Shown: in pieces, positions 51,425-64,000 of the stretch
Layout: each line of letters begins with the position of its first letter
How positions within the stretch are numbered: position 1 is the first letter of the stretch
Assembly (NCBI GenBank): GCA_905250075.1
Contig: CAJNOP010000014.1
Span: 2,797,848-2,861,847 of the forward strand
Direction of reading: 5' to 3'
From: Rotaria sp. Silwood1
Taxonomy: Eukaryota; Rotifera; Eurotatoria; Philodinida; Philodinidae
DNA length: 64,000 nt
Program-made: the position numbers and the translations under genes
The notes under the pieces: generated by a model
Told to the model about the DNA's origin: nothing
The model's input: only the letters and a program-made list of their open reading frames with translations
The model's database searches: none

Positions 51425-52922
51425 TAATGCATATTTTTTTATTTTTCAAGCTCATGGATGATTCCTTGTTGTGTGTATATTACACATTTGAGACGACTAT
51501 TGAATACCTCGTCAAATAGTCATTTATTTTCATTTTTTTATTGGCCAAGCGAATCATGACAATATGAGGATATGTTATTTCTACTACACATTGATGAAAG
51601 AACTTTGTAAAACGATAAATCACTTTACATCTTCTAATATAGGACCTAGAGAAAGCTTAAAAAAGGATTTATTCTTATGGGTCTTTCTTCTTGAATGATG
51701 ACTATTTTAATGAGTTTTACAACAAAATGTTCTACTCGTCTTCAAAATCATTTTTCGAGTTCAAACATTACATAAATAAAATTTTTAGTAGAAATAAAAA
51801 AAAAAAATTAAATTTTTTATTAATTCCTATTGCAAAAAAATAATATTGAAAAACTTGCTACGCAAAGAAAAACAAACTTTATTGTTATATTTATAATTCA
51901 GAATGTTAAACACCAGGAAGTTTGATACTTTTACATTGAGCTTATCTTATTGAGAATTTTATATATGCAACATTTGAATTCGAAATTTAATATTAAAGGT
52001 AAACTAAATGAGAAAATAGTAGTGCTATGAAAAACTTGCTACAATTCATCTCAGAGGCACAAATAATGTTAGATTTTCTTCAATCTCAATCGAGTCGATC
52101 TAATAAAATGTAAGAATAATTTCAAAATCGATTTATCATATGATAAAATTTCTCAATGTCAAACTTCATTTCTTTTTTTATTTGGATGAATAAGCTCTCT
52201 ATTCTTATACTAAACTATTCACAAGAACATATATTATATATATTTCTTCTTTAAATTAGAAATTTTTAGAGTTGAAATTAATGACCCTAGAAAAAAAAAA
52301 TGAATGACTTTGTTTTAATCATCATTAACTTAAAAAATATATTTCTAATATGAGAATCGAATATTCTTGTCAACCGTAAAAAAAATTCCTATGAATAAAT
52401 TTCTATTGAAAACAATTTTATTAACATTCCAGAGAATTAAGTTCGATAAGCATTTAGTAGTCAATTAACAATATGCCATGAAGATTATTATTGATTATTA
52501 ATGACACAACAGTAAAGCCTAGACAGAATATAGTGACTCTATAATCAGATGACAATGTCATTTCACCAGCTGAGACTTTCATGCTGTCACTTCCATATGT
52601 CTTGATAGATGTATACGTAAAATATTTAGATATAAAAAAAAAACGAAAACAACTTATCTTTTCACACTTATGAATTATGTTATATGTATCTGTCAGAAAA
52701 TTATCGCATGACATATTTTATTACATACATGTCTTTCATATAATTTTCTTTAAGTTTTTAATGTAAAGAATATTTACATGACTAAATAGATGTCAATAAC
52801 AATAGACAGCTAATAATTAATAGATGTCAATCATGTTTAATAATCCACGAAATAAAATTATGTTAAATATTTTATATATTTAGAAGGTAACAAGTTCATT
52901 ATTATTCTTATACTAAACATCA

Positions 52923-53828
52923 ATGGCAGAAAATCGTCTGATTTTCTTTACATATATTTCTCTTCTTTTTCTTGTTATACTATCGTCATGTACTGCATAT
53001 GGACTGTTTAAAGATTCAGCAGGTATATAGGATTTCTGTTTCTTTTTTGAGAAATATAGAATTAACTTTTGAATGTTTTAGCGGATCCAGTACGTCCAAT
53101 TAAGTATCATACATTAATTGATCCTAGTCGATATGCAGATCGAGTAAGATTGAAGAATATTCTTCTTTTTTTTTTGTTTATAAATTTTTATTTGTTAAAT
53201 AGACGAAAGAATATCATGATACATTGGCAAAATTACGACTTTGGCGTCGATACCTTGATATATTTGATCAAGATAATAATGCATCACAAGGTTAACTATT
53301 CAAATTATATTTTGTTTGATAGAAAATTCTATTAATATATTATTTTGAAGTTTTCTTTTTTGTTTTCTTTTTGAGAACGAACAAACGAATCCGTATGTAA
53401 AATAGATTTACGTTATGCTTAGAAAGCGCATTTTTTAATCGATTTTGTTTCAAATAGAAGTGACAGATTTTCATACATGATCAGACTTCTTTTAATATGA
53501 AGATATAATTCTTATTATACAGTTTATTTTCTCAGCAAAAGAATATAATTAATTCTAAGGTTAGAGTATCAACTTTTTCGATGAATGATTCCTCCTATGA
53601 GTTATAGAATTACATAGGAGATCACATCTGGTTGGAATTATGTTGTCTACCGATTGTAATCTATAAGTACTCATCAAGAAAAGGTTAATGGAAAGACGAT
53701 AATACGATTATTTCTTTATGAGAATATAGACTTCCATGATGTTTTACTTCAATTACATCAACCTTAATCTTTTTCTTTTTATAGAAATACTTCGCAAATA
53801 CAAATATCCGACATACATCCAGCGTTAA
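52923..53828 (+). CDS. Small secreted peptide precursor, 4 exons
   Basis: Exons 52923-53022, 53082-53143, 53203-53290 and 53785-53828 (introns of 59, 59 and 494 bp, phases 1, 0 and 1) give 97 residues. The signal peptide is MAENRLIFFTYISLLFLVIL followed by SSCTAYG. The mature part is about 70 residues, with a Pro-containing start (DPVRPIKYHTLIDPSRYADR), a likely amphipathic helix (EYHDTLAKLRLWRRYLDIF) and a basic/aromatic tail (EILRKYKYPTYIQR, then TAA). An AATAAA word follows at 53861-53866. There are no cysteines in the mature part and no amidation signal. The Pro stretch plus helix recalls a hormone-like fold, but I find no family signature. Internal RR and RK sites could be cleaved. The function is unknown. 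Confidence 0.7.
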
Positions 53829-54369
53829 CAACAATTATGACAATTATACATTTTTTCTCCAATAAATCTATATCTATATTAATTAATCATTTTTAAATGT
53901 CTGTTGTTTTGTCTGTGACTTTTGCTTTAAAAATATATCGTCGTCATCAAAAATATGGTTTATACACACATATATATATATATAACATTTGATCAGAATA
54001 AAATAATGAAAAGATATAAATTGAATCTGATATAACCATATTGTGAAAATAATTCATTTTTTGTCAATTTAAAAAAAAAAAACAAACACAATACAGATAG
54101 CAAACGAACAAAAAAGGCCAACATGAGATGTATATTAAATCTATACTTTTAATATTGGATATATTATCTGATAATGGACAACTCACAAAAAAAACCAAAG
54201 AAGCACAGCACACACACACACATAAAACGTGTATAAAGAAAAAAATCGAGGCATCATATGTTGTATTTGCATAAAACAATATTTCATTATTGTCCGAAAA
54301 CAAACAAAAGAAGCCATATCACAAAGAGAAAAGAAAATAAAGAATCATTGTTTCATCATCGGATTGAAA
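53829..54369. other. Spacer between convergent genes
   Basis: This 541-bp stretch between the stop of the small peptide gene and the stop of the TRPC gene contains a TA run (53970-53983), a CA run (54205-54222) and a candidate poly(A) word for the plus-strand gene at 53861-53866. Confidence 0.5.
54205..54222. repeat. CA dinucleotide microsatellite
   Basis: A short (CA)n run, in the 3' flank of the TRPC gene. Confidence 0.8.
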
Positions 54370-62896
<8,527 letters not shown>

Positions 62897-64000
62897 CTAT
62901 ACGAAAAAGAAAAACAGAATTCAAATTATTTATAATATTTTATTGAGATTTAAATATTTGTTTATTTTTTGACTCTTTTGAAAGTGTTTCTGAGCAGTCA
63001 AAAGCTATGGATTAGAATTAGCATACTGTCATCATCTGAATATGAATTTAGAAAACTTATCACAGTTTGTGTTAGAGAGTGATGAAATAACCTTCAACAG
63101 ATCCAAGTGAGATATAAAAAACCTCAAAAAGATAAGTGACCTTACGCCTTTTGCTCAGAGTTAGAGGTATTTAACTGAAATTTTAGCTTTGGACATGGTA
63201 AATGCCAACGAATCAAATGACGGTATTTCAATTTGAACTTTTGTCCACAGACTGATCTACTTGTCAATACCATGTCCTAATTTAAGCGAAACGAAAATTG
63301 CCGTGATCTATAAAGAAAAACGCTAACAATACATTTTGTAGAGTATCTTCTGCTGTACAAAATGATAAATTTTCCTTTCAAACTTTTGATCATCTCATTA
63401 GTTGTACTTTCGAAGTAGTCAAAACTAAATAAATATTTTGTCTTAAAGCTTCTGACTCATAGGTTAGATGGGCATTATAGATAATGTGAAATTCAATTGA
63501 ATTATCTCGAGAATCAAATGTTTTGATTTACGATAAAGATGAAACCTATAGATCAGCTTTACTCCCTTCGGAAAAGAAAACCTTGATGACATATAACATG
63601 AATTGTTTGAATTCCCTAAGGCTAAATCTAATAAAAAGATAATTCTAGTATTATATCAGATACATTAAACCATATAATCTAAATTTCTTTAAATTACATG
63701 AATAAATGAATGAAAGAAAGAATGAAGTCAGTATGAGTAATAGCAACTTGTAATTAGATCATATACAGTAATATCGAAAATTATTTTCAATGTTTTTTCT
63801 ACTATTGTATAAAAGTTTAAATAGTTATATGTGTAGAAAATTTTCGATGATAAGAACGACTGCTCATTTTCCAACGGAGAGTACCTGAAAAAGCGAAACC
63901 CATTGTTTTTTAATCTCTTTTAGCTTTTGTTTGAACTACATAGAGTAATAGAATAAACAATTCTTTACAAAATGAAACGTTTTTCAGCTGTCTACAACAT
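62897..64000. other. Probable TRPC intron running off the window
   Basis: It follows (upstream on the minus strand) the first visible TRPC exon, which begins with a split codon. No ankyrin-repeat exon was found in this 1.1 kb. It contains the degraded repeat at about 62958-63475. Confidence 0.5.
62958..63475. repeat. Degraded relative of the 39.4-kb fold-back element
   Basis: Left part: AGTCAAAAGCTATG, TGAATATGAATTTAGAAA and GTGATGAAATAACCTT match the 39.5-kb arm in order. Middle: ACATTTTGTAGAGTATCTTCTG matches GCATTTTGTAGAGCAGCTTCTG at 40.14 kb. Right part: AAATAAATATTTTGTCTT and GTAGTCAAAA match the inverted right arm. The same architecture is shorter and much more diverged. Confidence 0.7.

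Larger units (their letters stand above)
48971..52922. other. Spacer with two MITE-like palindromes
   Basis: No gene recognised. It holds fold-back elements at 50582-50868 and 51172-51424 and a repeat-like segment at about 51940-52160. The rest is AT-rich. Confidence 0.45.

Noticed and set aside
54064..54303. Minus-strand frame rich in Cys/Val/Phe
   Set aside because: The composition comes from the CA microsatellite read as VCVCV; it lies in the 3' flank of the TRPC gene.

Overview
The window is nuclear DNA from an invertebrate animal. Its protein-coding genes are split by short (about 45-80 bp) GT-AG introns, with occasional kilobase introns, and have strongly A/T-biased third codon positions. 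They include animal-specific families: a two-finger GATA factor, a nuclear receptor and a TRPC channel. Very AT-rich DNA, compact introns, Ser/Gln/Asn-rich proteins and a nuclear receptor with a CKAFFRRNA-type P-box region fit a rotifer, most likely a bdelloid. That assignment is inference; no marker gene in the window proves it.

Layout, left to right: (1) 668-2212 (+), a 476-residue protein of unknown role with a PDZ-like C-terminus. (2) 3837-4619 (+), a single-exon nucleoside-monophosphate kinase resembling UMP-CMP kinase 2. (3) 6078-9056 (-), a nuclear receptor in three coding exons. (4) 11300-23617 (-), a 12.3-kb gene in nine coding exons for a 739-residue Ser/Thr/Asn/Gln-rich protein with a PPPGF motif. 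(5) 24330-25330 (+), a decayed mariner transposase. (6) 30940-32608 (-), a GATA1/2/3-class transcription factor. (7) 37612-38938 (+), a secreted tartrate-resistant purple acid phosphatase. (8) 41802-43291 (-), a TPR protein with an acylation-type MGCC start. (9) 48589-48970 (+) and (10) 52923-53828 (+), two short multi-exon genes for small secreted peptides that I cannot assign. (11) 54370 to 62896 (-), most of a TRPC cation channel, with its N-terminal ankyrin exons missing or beyond the right edge.

The genes do not form an operon or an obvious pathway. They are separately transcribed animal genes with spacers of 0.5-7 kb. The spacers and long introns hold many short non-coding repeats, nearly all fold-back (inverted-repeat) elements: a 1-kb element with about 220-bp inverted arms at 39.4-40.5 kb and a degraded relative at 63 kb, imperfect palindromes of 200-380 bp at 20.4, 30.1, 50.6, 51.2 and 58.3 kb, and a small fold-back with poly-C/poly-G ends at 25.6 kb. 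Dispersed families also link 2.9/44.0/47.2 kb and 17.0/55.8 kb.

Exon boundaries were placed by hand from GT/AG sites that keep the reading frame. In every multi-exon model the phases close. Untranslated regions, promoters and transcript ends were not determined. No rRNA, tRNA or CRISPR array was recognised.
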